Source: Eurosta solidaginis
Taxonomy: Eukaryota > Arthropoda > Insecta > Diptera > Tephritidae
Reading direction: 5' to 3'
Assembly: GCF_040869045.1 (NCBI RefSeq)
Contig: NC_090319.1
Coordinates: 266,616,897-266,680,896 of the forward strand
DNA length: 64,000 nt
Both the position numbers and the translations under genes were made by a program. This document shows positions 21,878 through 33,525 of this stretch, one piece after another; the stretch's first letter is position 1; each line of letters opens with the position of its first letter. The notes below the pieces were generated by a model. It was not told the DNA's origin, ran no database searches, and was given only the letters and a program-made list of their open reading frames with translations.

Positions 21878-22310
21878 AGTGGCCTCGAGCGAACTCCTCC
21901 TAACCCTGGAGGAAGGTTCCTTTGATGTGGGGCTGATCCAGAAGCCGTGGCTCTCATCGGGAGGAAAGGTTTCTGGACTTAGCGCGCGCGGGTTTGGCGT
22001 TTACTTAGCGCAAACGGAAGGACGGGTGCAAGTTGTAGTAATGGTAAGGAAACAGCTGCATTCATATATGCTGCCTAATTACACTACTGAGGACCTCGTA
22101 GTGGTGGCCGTTGAGCAAAATAATAACCAGGCATTTATCCTGGCATTTTGCTACATGGCCCGTGCTGCGGAGGTGCAAAAGGCTAGTACAGGAGGAAGGG
22201 CGCAAAGGGCGGTTGGTCATAGGCGCAGATGCAAATGCGCACCAAAATGCGTGGGGAGGACCAGAAACGAACGAGAGAGACGAATGTCTATTTTGCTACA
22301 TCCTGTAAAC
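21810..22310 (+). pseudogene. LOA-type ORF2, endonuclease domain, broken
   Basis: Starts in a different frame inside the end of ORF1 (ATG at 21810) and reads VLQINLQHSKVA, then FDVGLIQKPW. The family has QEPW here, and this copy has Lys in place of the catalytic Glu. The frame shifts near 22180, and the domain continues at 22205-22308 as LVIGADANAHQNAWGG, with the Asp/Asn/His residues of the second active-site block. The endonuclease would nick the target DNA to prime reverse transcription. Both the E-to-K change and the frameshift inactivate it. Confidence 0.75.
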
Positions 22311-23094
22311 CAATTTGCAAATTGCCAACAGGGGAAATGTCCCTACATACACTGGCCCAACGTCCAGCAATGTTCTGGATATTACATTGAGCTCCGAACG
22401 TGATATATCAAGGTATGATTGGATGGTTCTTGATATACGATACTTCTCCGGCCATGTGTATATCAGCTTCAGCATCCCCCTAAAGAGGGTAGAGAAGTGA
22501 GGTACCTTTAGAAACCCTAGGTCAACAAATTGGACTAAATTCCAGAAACAGATAGATACAAAACTGGGCAACCCAAAGAGGTTGCCAATATGGAGGAACT
22601 GGAGGAGTCGAATGAGTTCCTAGCAAGGACGCTTATGACTGCGCATAACAAAGATTGCACTCTAAGAAGATTCAGAGGAAAAGCAAAGCCGCCATGTCGG
22701 AGCAATGAGCTGAGTCTTCTAAGAAGACAGGTAAAAGAAATGTTTAAGCTCGCAAAGACCGCGGAAAGCGAAGCGTGTCGGGACGAGTACAGGGATCTAC
22801 TGAGGATCGACAAGCGTGAAATTTCCAGGGTAAAAAGAACCTCATGGAAAAGTTTCTGTACGGACATAGAGTGCTCCAGCGAAACAGCACGGTTGAAAAA
22901 AGTCCTAGCAGGGGGAAACATAGCCCTGGGCTAATAAAGAAAGAGAACTGGGAAAGGTCACGTAATAGTGAGGAATCCCTTGAGGTGCTTCTCGACACAT
23001 ATTTCCCATCGGGAGACGGTTTAGAAGAGCCAGCAGACATCACTCACACTTCGATCACGGAGCGGATAGTACCGAGCTTGGTGACCGGTACCAA

Positions 23095-24106
23095 ATCAAA
23101 TGGGCAGTGAAAACGTTTTCTAAGTTTAAATCGCCGGGCCCAGACGGTATATTCCCGGCCATGCTACAAGTTTCAAGTATGGCGGTCGTGGAATAGATTA
23201 AAATAATATTCGATGGGTGCATAAGGCTGAATCATGTACCGTACTCTTGGAAAACTCTTCGTGTAGCTTTCCTACCAAAGGCGGGTAAAATCGGTCACGT
23301 GTATCCCAAAGACTATAGACCCATTAGCTTAACATCATTTCTGCTCAAAACCTTTGAGAGGCTGATAGATGTGTTCATAAAGTCCAACGTGGATGAAAAG
23401 CTGCTCTCCAAACACAGCATGCGTACACCAAAGGCAAGTCGATAGACACCGCATTGTATAGGGTGGTAATTAGCATAGAAAAATCGCTGGAATATAAGTA
23501 GTATGCTCTAGGAGTCTTCTTCGGCATTGCTGGGACTTTCAATAATGCTTCTAAATGGGCGATTATGGATGGTCTTAATTAAATTAAAGTACATCCCGCT
23601 TAATCAGATGGATCGGCTGCATGTTAAATTGCAGGAAGATTACATCACAATGGGGATTGTACGAGGCCACGAAGTCAGTGGAAAGGGGCACGACGCAGGG
23701 AGGGGTGATCTCACCTCTGCTGTGGACGCTGGTCATCAACCAACTGCTCTGGCGATTCGATGAGGGACCCGTAAAACTTACGGCTTACCTAGATGACGTT
23801 GCAATTGTCATAAGTGGAAAGTGCCTTCCAACGATAAGTTCTTTGATGGATAGGGCGCTTCGGGATATTCATACATGGGCATCTAATGTCGGGTTGAATG
23901 TCAATGCGGAGAAGACGGATATGACCTTGTTTACAATGAAGTATAAGGTCCCCAATTGGACCATGCCTCAGTTAGGAGGGGTGACTTTACAGGAGAAACC
24001 TTGCACAAAATATCTAGGAATGCCATGGAAGTCCAATGTGGAGGAGAGGGTGAAGAAGGCCTCAACGGCACTGTATGCATGTAAAAGAATACTGGGGTGT
24101 ACGTAG
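23095..24106 (+). pseudogene. LOA-type ORF2, reverse transcriptase domain, broken
   Basis: Motifs in order are KFKSPGPDGIFPAMLQ (near 23120), SWKTLRVAFLPKAGK (near 23250), DYRPISLTSFLLKTFERL (near 23310), GTTQGGVISPLLWTLVINQL (near 23685) and AYLDDVAIV (near 23780). The YxDD box has Leu at the second position. In-frame stops occur near 23195 and 23500, and frames shift near 23430 and 23620. The F/Y-containing Asp block reads FGIAGTFNNASKWAIMDGL, where the family has D in place of one of the Gly/Ala residues. Not functional. Confidence 0.8.
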
Positions 24107-24982
24107 GGCTTATCACCCTCTCCTTATCATTGGGGTTTACAGCGATTGTTAGCCCTATTCTATACTATGGAGTTCTTGTTTGGTGGAAAGCCACACAAAA
24201 AACAACATACCTCAAAAAATTAGAGGGGGTATGCAGATTATGGATGCTTAGCATTACGCGAGCCCTGAAAACAACCCCGATGGCTGCACTGTATGCCATT
24301 CTGCACATTTCACCTGTAGACCTGGTAGCAAAGAACATAGCATTAACAACTGCAACCAGGCTCGGCGCCTCGGGGCAGCTTGAGCGCCGACCATATGGCC
24401 ATAGTACTATAGCGTCATCAATCTCAAGACGAACAGACTACCTGATTCCCAATCTGCGCTTCGAGGAAGATCTTAAGGCAGCAATTAAGGCAATAATCTC
24501 CCACAGCACAACATCTAAATGCGTGTTAGAGTGTAAGAAGTCTCTGGAGAGAATCGGGACAAGGGGAAGCATACATCTGTATTGGGTCTCAGGGCATATG
24601 GGAATAGATGGGAATGAAAAAGCGGACGAACTAGCTAAAAAGGGCGCATCCCTTGAAGCTTTCTCCGCAGACGTCCCAATTAGACTGGGCGAGATTAAGC
24701 GAAGGCGAGATGTGCACGTGATCGACCGAGCGGGAAATTATAATTAAAAAAAGAGAGGTCTGTAGACTCATGACGGGTATTCTGACTGGACACGGTCTTC
24801 TGGTGTCACATGCCTTTAAATTAGGCTTGGTCAGGGATAGCAGATGTATGAAGTGCGGGTTGGAGGAGGAAACGATCGAGCACGTTCTGTGCTCGTGCCC
24901 TGCACTTGCCAGGCTAAGACTCCAGCTATTAGGAGTGATACAGCTGTCAGATCCAGAAGCAGCAAAGTGGCTTAAGTCCTAG
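24097..24982 (+). pseudogene. LOA-type ORF2, thumb, partial RNase H and zinc-knuckle end
   Basis: Reads IVSPILYYGVLVWW, then RTDYLIPNLRFEEDLKAAI, which runs directly into RNase H C-terminal sequence YWVSGHMGIDGNEKADELAKKG. The N-terminal RNase H block with the first catalytic Asp is deleted. After a stop at 24747 the frame resumes at 24770 as TGILTGHGLLVSHAFKLGL and ends CMKCGLEEE...HVLCSCPAL, a C2HC knuckle usual at the end of LOA/I-group ORF2. The 12560-13480 copy has the same order of segments. Confidence 0.75.
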
Positions 24983-25149
24983 GGAGCTTCTAGTATTTGC
25001 CAAGAGGACGGAGTTATTTTATAACATAGGTCCTGGTTTTTGATAGGGTTTTTCAGTTCGGCTGTTAAAACAAATTTCTGGTAACAATACGGACTCAATC
25101 AGTCTATGTGAGGTCCTCATGGACCGGCCAGTTCAACATAACCTAACCC

Positions 25150-25505
25150 TCACCTGGCCATCCCAGTCTAGTGGAGTGGAGGCCGCTCTCTTCTTCTACT
25201 TTGTAGTCTATATCCGGGGCGTCATCTTTCAATCGCATAACATGGCCTAGCCAGCGTAGCCGCTGCATTTCAATTCGCTGGACTGTGTTGATGTCTGCGT
25301 AAATGTCGTACAGTTCATGGTTAAATCTTCTTTGTTACTCGCCGTCACCGATAAAGGTACATAAATCTTTGGAAGATCTCTCGAAAACTCCCAGGGGCGC
25401 TTTATCTGATGTTGTCATGGTTCATTCTTCTGCACTGTATAGCAGGACGGGCAATAAGTGACTTTTAGAACATATTTTCGTTTGTCGAGAGAGGACTTGA
25501 TGATG
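25150..25505 (-). mobile_element. RTE-type retrotransposon relic, right part, antisense
   Basis: Continuation of the fragment at 20046-20189 after the LOA-type insertion. On the minus strand it is the 3' coding region. The plus strand shows ATAACATGGCCTAGCCAGCG, GTTGATGTCTGCGTA and CGAGAGAGGACTT, in the same order as at 5160-5490. Frames are broken. Confidence 0.75.
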
Positions 25506-25570
25506 TACAAGACATTTAATATTAAATAATTTAACAAAAAAAAAAAAAAAATTGTTAAATTAGAAAAAAT

Positions 25571-26770
25571 AAGTAAGAAACTCTAAGTTCGGGTGAAGCC
25601 GAACATTACATACCCAGCTTTGCACATGAAACGCTGTTGATGGTAGACTATTAGTCAAATGCTCCTTCTAAATAAATGCACAACAACAAAAAAACAAGCA
25701 GCCTCACTTATGTACATGTACACATTAAAGCAAACAACCACACATACACATAACAAGCAGCTTGAAGCAGAGAGATTATTTCACATACACATATGGTGCC
25801 AGCTGATAAAAGTGACGAAGAAAGAGAAACAATCACACATCACGTTATCATCAGCTAAGAGCAGAAATTGTTATTCACACATACACACGCATATAGCTAA
25901 ATGACCAAGTATGAGATAAAAATGTTCCAGAAGGCATGTTCGTGAAAAGTCCGGAGCTTAGAAGAAATATGCAGCCCAAGCTGAGGAATAGTGGATCAGT
26001 TTGATTTAGTGAAGTACGCAAGTATTATAATTGTGAAGTAGAGTTGTAAATAAAGACCATTTTGCCATACTGTATACTGGAGTTATTTATTCGACAGTTC
26101 AGCGATTCTAACGTTAACAGAAGATGCATAATAAGTAAAATTTCCCAAAACTCGTTACAATACCATAGTTATAGGTTATACCTTTACGTAAAGTGGGGGT
26201 GGTTCTTAGCCGATTTTGATTATCTTTATAATTTGGCAAGAATGGTGTCTCTGCAAAATTGTAATATTATATATTTGGCGGCTTTTGATTTACGGCTTGT
26301 TAAAATTTCAAAATTTCTTTATCTAATGTGGGTGGTGCCCATATTCCCAATTTTTTTGGAATTTATGTATTGAGTCACAAAACCAATCCACCTGCCAAAT
26401 TTCATTAGTTTAGCGGTACTCGTTTATGAATTAACTTATGCTTTCCATTTTTCTAAGTTTTCGGTATCAAAAAATGGGCGTGACTATCGTCGATTATCGT
26501 CCGATTTCGCTCATTTTCAATACCAATCAATTCTGGGTCTAGATAAGCCCGTATACCGTATTTGGTGAAGATATCTCAATATTTGCTCAAGTTATCGTGT
26601 TAACGGACAAACAGATGGACAGACGGGCATGGCTTGATGCAGTTTCTTTTTCGGTACTGATGCTTTTGATATATGAAAGTCTACATATACCTCTATTATT
26701 TTATACCTGTACAATCAACCGTTCTCCAATCAAAGTTATAATACCCTGTGTACAAGTACAGCTGGGTATG
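25571..26770 (-). mobile_element. THR subfamily C element, interrupted by an LTR
   Basis: Minus-strand element. Its 5' end is at the right: ATACCC (26741-26746) pairs with GGGTAT (26764-26769), enclosing a GTAC/GTAC stem (in 26749-26760). Its 3' end is at the left, with hairpin GTTCGGGTGAAGCCGAAC (25587-25604). CATACCCAGCT (25609-25619) is the exact reverse complement of AGCTGGGTATG (26760-26770). The body at 26165-26740 has GGGCGTGACT, a GGGTGGTGCCCA block, and GTTATCGTGTTAACGGAC as in other THRs. An LTR sits between about 25640 and 26159. Confidence 0.75.
25640..26159 (+). mobile_element. LTR (solo or fragment) inside THR-C, divergent subfamily
   Basis: Matches the 13649-14228 LTR in order: CAAGCAGCCTCACTTATG, CATCACGTTATCATCAGCTA, GTTCGTGAAAAGTC, GAGTTATTTATTCGACAG and the end CCAAAACTCGTTACA at 26159. 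The 5' boundary is not clear (about 25636-25640), because the first 30 bases are strongly diverged, and no clean target duplication can be shown. TAAATAAAGACC (26047-26058) is the likely poly(A) signal. It lacks the ACTATAAAAGCAGC promoter stretch of its relative. Confidence 0.7.
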
Positions 26771-28539
26771 ACAAAGTTTATAGACCATGTAGATGACAAT
26801 TTCAAAACCCATGACGGTTTATGATCAGCTGTCCACATATTGAAGGTTTGACGTTTTAGTATATCAAGCCTTCAATGCGATATGAAAATTTCTATTTATA
26901 AATCATTTTCTACTTTTATTTGTTTTTTTATTCTTAACCCAAAAAAAGATTACCAAATCAAAAAAATTACATAAAATTACCAAACGAGATATTTTTACGA
27001 ATAGTTGAATAAAACTATTTTTGTGTAGGGTTGCCACATAACCTTAATAATAGCTGTGTTTTTTTACATCTATAAACGTGTACGCTTAAACTTAATAAGC
27101 GTCAAATTTTAAATACTCCTCTCAAATTGCTGCGTATAAAATTAGTAGTCCCAAATTTCAATACGCATTATACTCAGATACAACTGAAATATGTGTCTAT
27201 GTTCCACCTCGACACTAATTCTATGTATCACCTCTTAAAATGGTGCGTGTCCACTATTCATCGCAAATGCTTCAGCTATATGTTATACATTATAGCCACC
27301 AGAGGTTTGTATCCCCAATCTTAGGTACACCCTGTTCTGTAGCTAGTTATTTAACCGCGGTCTCGTGAGCATTATCTAAAAAAAAAACACGGCTAATATA
27401 TTTTTATAGTTTTGAATCGTGAATCTGTACTACAATTTCGAGTTAAAGAAAAGTCACGTCTATCTAAGCTTAGTTACCCAGACAAAAACGAAAAACTCAA
27501 AATATAATTTCCAAAGAAGTGCCCTTGTTGCACGAATTATTATCACAAATTTATTAAATTTCATTCCTACATTCTGGGTGCTCCTGGTCATCGTTTACGC
27601 AGAATTTGTTATAAAAATAAAAGATTAATTTAACTTCCGTACAGCTTGGAATGAATTCAAATTCAATTACAAAGCTAAATAAGGCAAACTAAACCAGCCA
27701 ACCTTCTATTTGTACTTTACATTACTTGGTTAGTAGAATCACGTAGCGCCAGTAAATAAGTAAAAATTAACAAAAAATATTTTCGCGAATCCAAGTGAAC
27801 GCAGTAGAACAATTTAAATTGTAAACGATTTATTGCATTTCAATTGATTACAACGCAATTATTGTCAATAAGCAATAAGCAACAACAAGCAGTAACAGAT
27901 CTCAAACAAATGCGAAGACATAGCGAATTGCTGCCCTACCAAAGTTGTGAACTGATCAAGAAACCAGGTATGTAGAGCAGAAATCAACGTTCAGGTATTT
28001 TAGCGACGCTCAGCTCGAGTTGCAACTGCCACGTGTTGCATTGAGCTTTGCGTGATAGGCTTGTTTTCAAGTTTTTTGTTGAATTTTCTGTTGTTGTTGC
28101 TGTTTTTGGTATTATTGTTGAGATATTATTGACATTGAACGCTCTTTATTGACGTTGATAATGTGCGCACGTAAATTGAAATGCAACCAATTTGTCAGCT
28201 TCAATTCGACTTCAATTCATTTAGGGCACTTTATTTTCATTCCCTCATTCGCTTGATGAGGCAACCATCAGCCCTTTTTTTGATTCAATCCATGCGACGG
28301 CATATTTGAGTGATCAAAGGTAATTGATTGCTATCGTTAGGCGGCTGTGAGGAGGTTAATATTCACTTTCTTTGGTTTATGTTTTGTTTATGCATTGCAT
28401 TGGGAGAAATAATGCAAAAATCTTCGGGATGATTAAAGCTTGGGAAACTAGTATTTAAGTTCGGCGTAGCCAAAGCTTGCTTCAGAAATTCTACAACCCC
28501 GCGATATCACATTTTATTAATATATAATTTAAGTTTTTT
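26771..28539. other. Unassigned region
   Basis: AT-rich, with small frames of no recognisable family. CAATAAGCAATAAGCAACAAC near 27868 is simple sequence. No RNA gene seen. Confidence 0.35.
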
Positions 28540-29060
28540 TTATAATTGAAGTGAGGTGACAACCCTTCTCAAAGTCAGTGCAACAGACTTGCTATCGACC
28601 AACAGGGTTGATCGAGAATTCTCAAGGTCCTTATGGCCATGCTTGGATAGGAGAGGCACCAGCTTCCTTCTCAAACTGAACAAAACCTCGGTGTCATTAC
28701 AGGTCATTGCGCTATCGTACAATTGCTCCGACGGTGTCAAGTATCTACAAGCTCCCTCTGCGGAAGCTTTCAGGATGAGGAGGAAGAGGAGTCGATCTAC
28801 CACTTTCCCTGACGATGTCCGGGGCTTCAAAGAAGAAGGCTCAGATTTCTGGGCGCGCGGTTCTTCGACAGCCTGGCAGAGGTTGGAAAGGCGGACGTCT
28901 CGCTGCCTAGGGTTCATCAGGGAAAGCAAGTGTTTCGCTGAGGGTTAAACGAATGTGCCGCTACCCTGCACTTACTGAGGGCACTCACAATGGACAAAAA
29001 AGTGGAAGTGTGGGTAATACCCACACACGCCCTCTTAACCTAATCTAAAATAGATTAACA
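28540..29060. other. GC-richer island with opposed 130- and 129-codon open frames
   Basis: Plus frame 28556-28948 and minus frame 28540-28929 cover the same DNA. Neither shows a domain I recognise. Base composition is clearly richer in G and C than the flanks. The stretch ends with CCTCTTAACCTAATCTAAAA (near 29030-29049), which resembles the ATAACCTAACCC tail of the LOA-type element. It may be a retroelement fragment, but this is a weak inference. Confidence 0.4.
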
Positions 29061-29323
29061 GTTTCTGAGACATTAGCAGATATAAAAAGGAACAAATATA
29101 GTGAGGGTAGGTGTCTACCTTATTTCAAAATATTACGACATATAGATCTTTAGTTTGCTGCCCATTTTGGCATATCCCATTTATTTGAAACAATGTAAAT
29201 ATTTGGCAACTTTGTAAAAAAAACCCAAGTGGCAACAATCAACTCAATAATATAGTTCCGAAATACGGCTTAAAATACTTTTCGTATGGGTATCATACTG
29301 ATAAGAATAAATAAAAAAATTAA
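29061..29323. other. Unassigned AT-rich spacer
   Basis: Contains one of several dispersed GTGGCAAC words (29230). Nothing else recognised. Confidence 0.3.
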
Positions 29324-29550
29324 TACAAGGCGCGATATACCTTAGAGGAGAATTTAAGCCGAGTTTCTCTTTCAATTTGCGGCATGCTCCTACAAATTGG
29401 CGGAACGAGAACTTGTTATTTGACGCCGACTACGATTGGCATCTACAACACAGATGAGTTACTACTGGATGAAATACACTCGGAGTGTTTACCAAATCAC
29501 TGCCGAGTAGGGAACTCGCTTATTGATATATTTTTTAAATTCGACCAGGT
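29324..29550 (-). mobile_element. SINE, 3' part, antisense
   Basis: Begins with the reversed tail (ATACAAGGCGCGATA). It then carries GCCGAGTTTCTCTTTCAATT, GCCGACTACGATTGGCATCT, and AAATACACTCGGAGTGTTTA with TGCCGAGTAGGGA, all conserved in the other copies. The tRNA-like head is absent. Confidence 0.75.
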
Positions 29551-30589
29551 GGCAACATTTAAGTATCAGATTGTTGCCCATGTGTTAACAATAAGTTCGA
29601 CATATTGGAACGTAGCGTGTTATTTACATACAAAATTTCATTCAAATGGGTCTAGCCGTTACTTTCATAGATTGCAGGGTGTATACAAAGGAACATCTAT
29701 AAAATGGCTGGGTGATACATAGCAAGTCTCTTTAAAGATATTTTTTTTTAAATACATACTCCATAAAATACGTTTCGTTTGACACCTTATTGACATATCT
29801 TGCTAAACTTTTTGATTTAAAACAGGTGGCAACCTTGTTAGAAGAGCATAAGCTGAAAAACATGAGTGAAAGTGCTTAGATTAAAAATTCTTTAAAATTT
29901 TACGAGACATTTCCGAGATAGTAGCTGGTGCAAACAAAAATAAATAAAATAAGATTAAGTGGCAACACGGTTAGAAATATTTAAATGAATATGAAATGTT
30001 CTTCTTATGATATCCATAATGGAATATCTCATTTTTTTACAAGTATTCACTTCTTTTTGCAGTGCAGCATTCAGCACCTTTGACTTATGAACAGACGCCA
30101 GCACCACTTCGCGCTTAAATAAAACAAGAAATATTACAAACACAAATTGTCATAAATCAGAAAAGCGTATACATTTTGTTGTAGCCACAAATAAATTACA
30201 TTTTTTCATGTTTGTTTCTGTGAAATGGGTGCTATAGTAGACTGCAGATATATTTATGTTACGCGCCTTGTAACTGACAAAAGTCTAAAGAATCAGCAAT
30301 TTGCAAGCACCTGTAAGAGGATTCTAATAAATGAAAACTTCCAAAGAATGGATGGTTTAGAGCACGAAATTGATTCTACATTAAACAAAAGACTAAAGAA
30401 ACAAATTTGCTTTTTTTAACGAAAGTAAAGAACTTTTGAGTTTGAACTGAAAAGACGACTTATTTTGATGCCGCTATATGTAAGTATGTTAAGGAAAATC
30501 GACGCAGAGGTAAATTATTCTATATGTCAATTTTATAAATGTATAGGGCTGACCAGCTACTACGAGAGTGGGAGTGATAACTCAGGTAT
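29551..30589. other. Unassigned region with dispersed GTGGCAAC words
   Basis: GTGGCAAC followed by A or C occurs near 29550, 29826 and 29958. No supported gene. The 62-64 codon frames are not recognisable. Confidence 0.3.
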
Positions 30590-32350
30590 TACAGGTTTAA
30601 AGATGCTTATAGATGATGCTCCCTAGATCTTGAATAATTATTCCTGAATTGTGTCTGAAAGTCACACGGAAACTAATCTCCTTCCTATACAGATCCTTCG
30701 AATTAGCTTTTAAATAAACACATTCCAGAATAGACAGACGTTCTTCTACCGCAATCAGTGTGATGTCACCTTCCGCCTTGCTGGTGAAAGAAATCACTAA
30801 TGAGAGAACGCCACAACAAAAGTTATCAGCATTTGAGCCTTGAAAGTTAACAGGACCAGATGGTATGCAACAAACCTGCATTCTGAAGTTAGGTTAAGGT
30901 ATGTTCATATAAAAAAACTTTTTGGAGATTATATCAGAGAATAGATTTGCTTATGGGGAGATTTCGCAAGCTCAAGATGCATATAGTAAGGACAGATCAG
31001 TTAAAACGGTATTTCACTCCTTGAAATTTATCATTGAGAGTTAGCCTGACTTCAAAGAATATGCACTGTATTAAAAAAACACGTCAGAGGAAGCCCTTAA
31101 GGTCCTACCCTTAGATCAATTGATTGGAGTACTAATATCTTAGCCTTCTAGCAATTTTAGTATTCTTTTTGGAAGCCAGATTGAGGATCGTATACAATAG
31201 TTGCGGGCAACAACTTTATGTTAAACACTCTCAGCGGGGATGATTGGAGAGTGGTTCTTAGTTAAACGGTAGGATTGGATAATGTGTATATTTAAAAGAT
31301 CGAAACCTTCAACTCTCTTTCAGATTACCTAATCGATCTTCTCAGAAGAAGTATCAGCCAGTTAGGAGTAGCGATTAAGAAAGACAACTCACCATTAGCA
31401 AGGAAATCTTTATTTTTAGTGACCATCAAATCCCTTGGCTTTTAATCATTCAATTCTGAATTAACTGTTGCCGATTTCAGCAGATTGTACAACAGAATCA
31501 TATATATCTCACAAACCAATGACAGATGACGCCCAAACCTCAGGATTTTAAGAGATCCCGTTACGTTAACACCCTGAATAAGTATACAATTTATATACTT
31601 GTAGGAGGTAGATGGCAATAATCTCGTTGTTCGCCTGTGTAGCAGCAATAGATGTCCCTTGGTGGTTTTCTCCTGCAGTAATACATTGGAATAATTTACA
31701 TGCGGTTCTATTGCATATTGGCCTGTATTTACAAAACTCACTTATGTCAAATGTTTGAAAATAGTCTAAAGGAGCTCGGAGCCTTTTACTAATGGAACGC
31801 TTATCTCCTATGCTACCGAGTTCTTAAGATTGAAAACGTCTATTTATTTTATTAGATAGTCGGGCCACACTACGGACTCTCGACTCATAACTCAACAGCA
31901 CAAAGTCGATTACTGAATGCCGCATATCTCTCAATGAGGGGCCCAGCACTTCAGTGTCAGCCTTATATGTATGCATCGATACAGAGATATGAAGGCAAGT
32001 GACTTGGCCAGGAGGGATAAGTTCGGTAATATGATTCTAGAAAATGATACGGTTGGCTTACCTATTACTACAACCCACCCTTGTAGGGAATATTCCGCTT
32101 TTCATTACATACAATTGTGTTTATACATCCTTTAACATAGGAAAGCAAAACAACGAGCGTCAAGCGTCTGTTTTGTCCTTATTCGATACCAAGTAAAAGC
32201 CAGTTAGTTTCGGATATGCAGAACTTTGAAAAGGACTATAAATGAAACAGCAAGGATTTAGATATCGCTTAGAGCCTCATCCGTCACCTAAATGTCGGCA
32301 TGGAGAAGTTAGCCTTCAATCCAACCCTTGCAATCTTAGATGCAATGCGA
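30590..32350 (+). mobile_element. Old LOA/I-like reverse transcriptase relic (boundaries uncertain)
   Basis: Plus-strand traces of RT motifs remain through many stops. KLSAFEP(stop)KLTGPDGMQ, near 30815-30870, matches SFKPYKSPGPDGI-type sequence. AYGEISQAQDAYSKDRSVKT followed by FHSLKFIIES and DFKEYALY (30951-31070) matches the AQHAYTKGRS block of LOA-like RTs. Downstream the similarity fades. The right boundary is a guess from continuing GC-moderate sequence. No functional frame remains. Confidence 0.55.
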
Positions 32351-33369
32351 CGATAGTCAAGGCTTGAAAGTGCGCCCTCAACACATAACTGTTTTAGTTG
32401 ATTCATGTGAAGCAAATAATTAAAGCGTGCAAATATCTCTTCAAATGTAAGCATAACTAACTTTTCTTAAGGCCAAAGTTTTCGTTTTTTTATTGTGATT
32501 TTTATTGAGTTTTCATTGCGCTACACTAAAAAATTTCACTCTATTAAGAAATCTTCTTTTACATTTATTGCTTTGCAGTTCTTGCTAAGCTTGCATTAAT
32601 CAGCAACAAAATCATAGACAGATTGATGCCACATAAATATTTTAAAGCGAAATTTATCTTAATATTATCTCTACTTGCAACACTTTTATGAAGGCGCCAA
32701 CAATAAACTTATTATTGTTTAATTAAAACTGACATTGTGTCGGAGACATAAAAACTCGCTGCTTTGTTGAATAGTCTTGTAAAATATAATCACTTTTTTG
32801 CACAGGTGGGATACTCTTTTTTGCAAATTTATTACAATTTTGGGTTTTACGGCGTCGTTAATATTTAACGGAATCGAATTAATTTTTGTTGCTTGCTTGC
32901 TGTTAATAACTAAAATGATAATTAAGCTTGGTTAAAAAAATATATATTTGTCTTCAGTTTGATTTAATGTTATTTTTGATATCTTTGCCGTATGCCGATA
33001 TCAAATTTAAGCGGCATTTCTGAAGTTTATTTTTTCAAATTCTGTATTATAACTAGGCAAATAAGATTTGATTTGGTGGATTAAAATTTTGTATAAAAAT
33101 ATGAGGAAATTGAAGAAAACGAGCCGACTTTTTACTAATGTGTGAAAGAGTTAAAAGCCATTGGAAATCAATGAGAAAGAGTTAAGAAAGAATTTAGCTT
33201 GAAGTTCAAAACCTTGCAGCTTATGAGAAAATTAAAAATGTATACAAAGTTATTTGCTTTGAAATAGTTGTAAAGTACTATAGAAAAAAAATCTTTTTCC
33301 CATGGGAAGGCGTAACTAGGGGGGAACTGAGGGAGTTTTCCGACGTAAATCGCTACAATTCGAAAAAAC
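32351..33369. other. Unassigned AT-rich region
   Basis: No gene, repeat or RNA recognised. Confidence 0.35.
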
Positions 33370-33525
33370 ATGCTGTTGTGTTAACAGTTGTTTGCCCCAT
33401 TCAATAGGCACGATCATTAACAAATAGGTATCAAAGTCCTCTAACGGGGGGCCGAGGAAACTGGCAGTTTCAACAAGCGCGGACCATAGTGTTAGAGGCG
33501 TAGGTTCCACATTACAATTCAAAGG
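33370..33525 (-). mobile_element. Jockey-like retrotransposon 3' end fragment, antisense
   Basis: On the minus strand it reads NCNVEPTPLTLWSALVETAS then FLGPPLEDFDTYLLMIVPIE, about 40 residues. The element at 36840-38170 ends with the same peptide style (FNCNMEPTPQTRLSLWSTPF near 38010-38070, then LLLEDIDDNL). It is the very C-terminus of ORF2 plus a few bases of 3' UTR; the CAA-type tail lies at 33370. Confidence 0.7.

Larger units (their letters stand above)
20190..25149 (+). mobile_element. LOA-type non-LTR retrotransposon, near full length, 4.96 kb, 15-bp TSD
   Basis: The element lies between two copies of TCACCTGGCCATCCC (20175-20189 and 25150-25164), a clean target duplication inside an RTE relic. 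Its order is a 5' UTR (to about 20450), ORF1 (to 21877), then ORF2 with endonuclease, reverse transcriptase, RNase H and a CCHC end (to about 24982). The 3' UTR ends in ATAACCTAACCC without poly(A). RNase H and this tail style fit the LOA/I group. ORF1 is open, but ORF2 is broken by several frameshifts and stops, so the element is dead. Confidence 0.85.

Noticed and set aside
20848..21957. Minus-strand frames of 60-156 codons over ORF1
   Set aside because: Shadows of the plus-strand LOA-type ORF1 reading; no recognisable motif.
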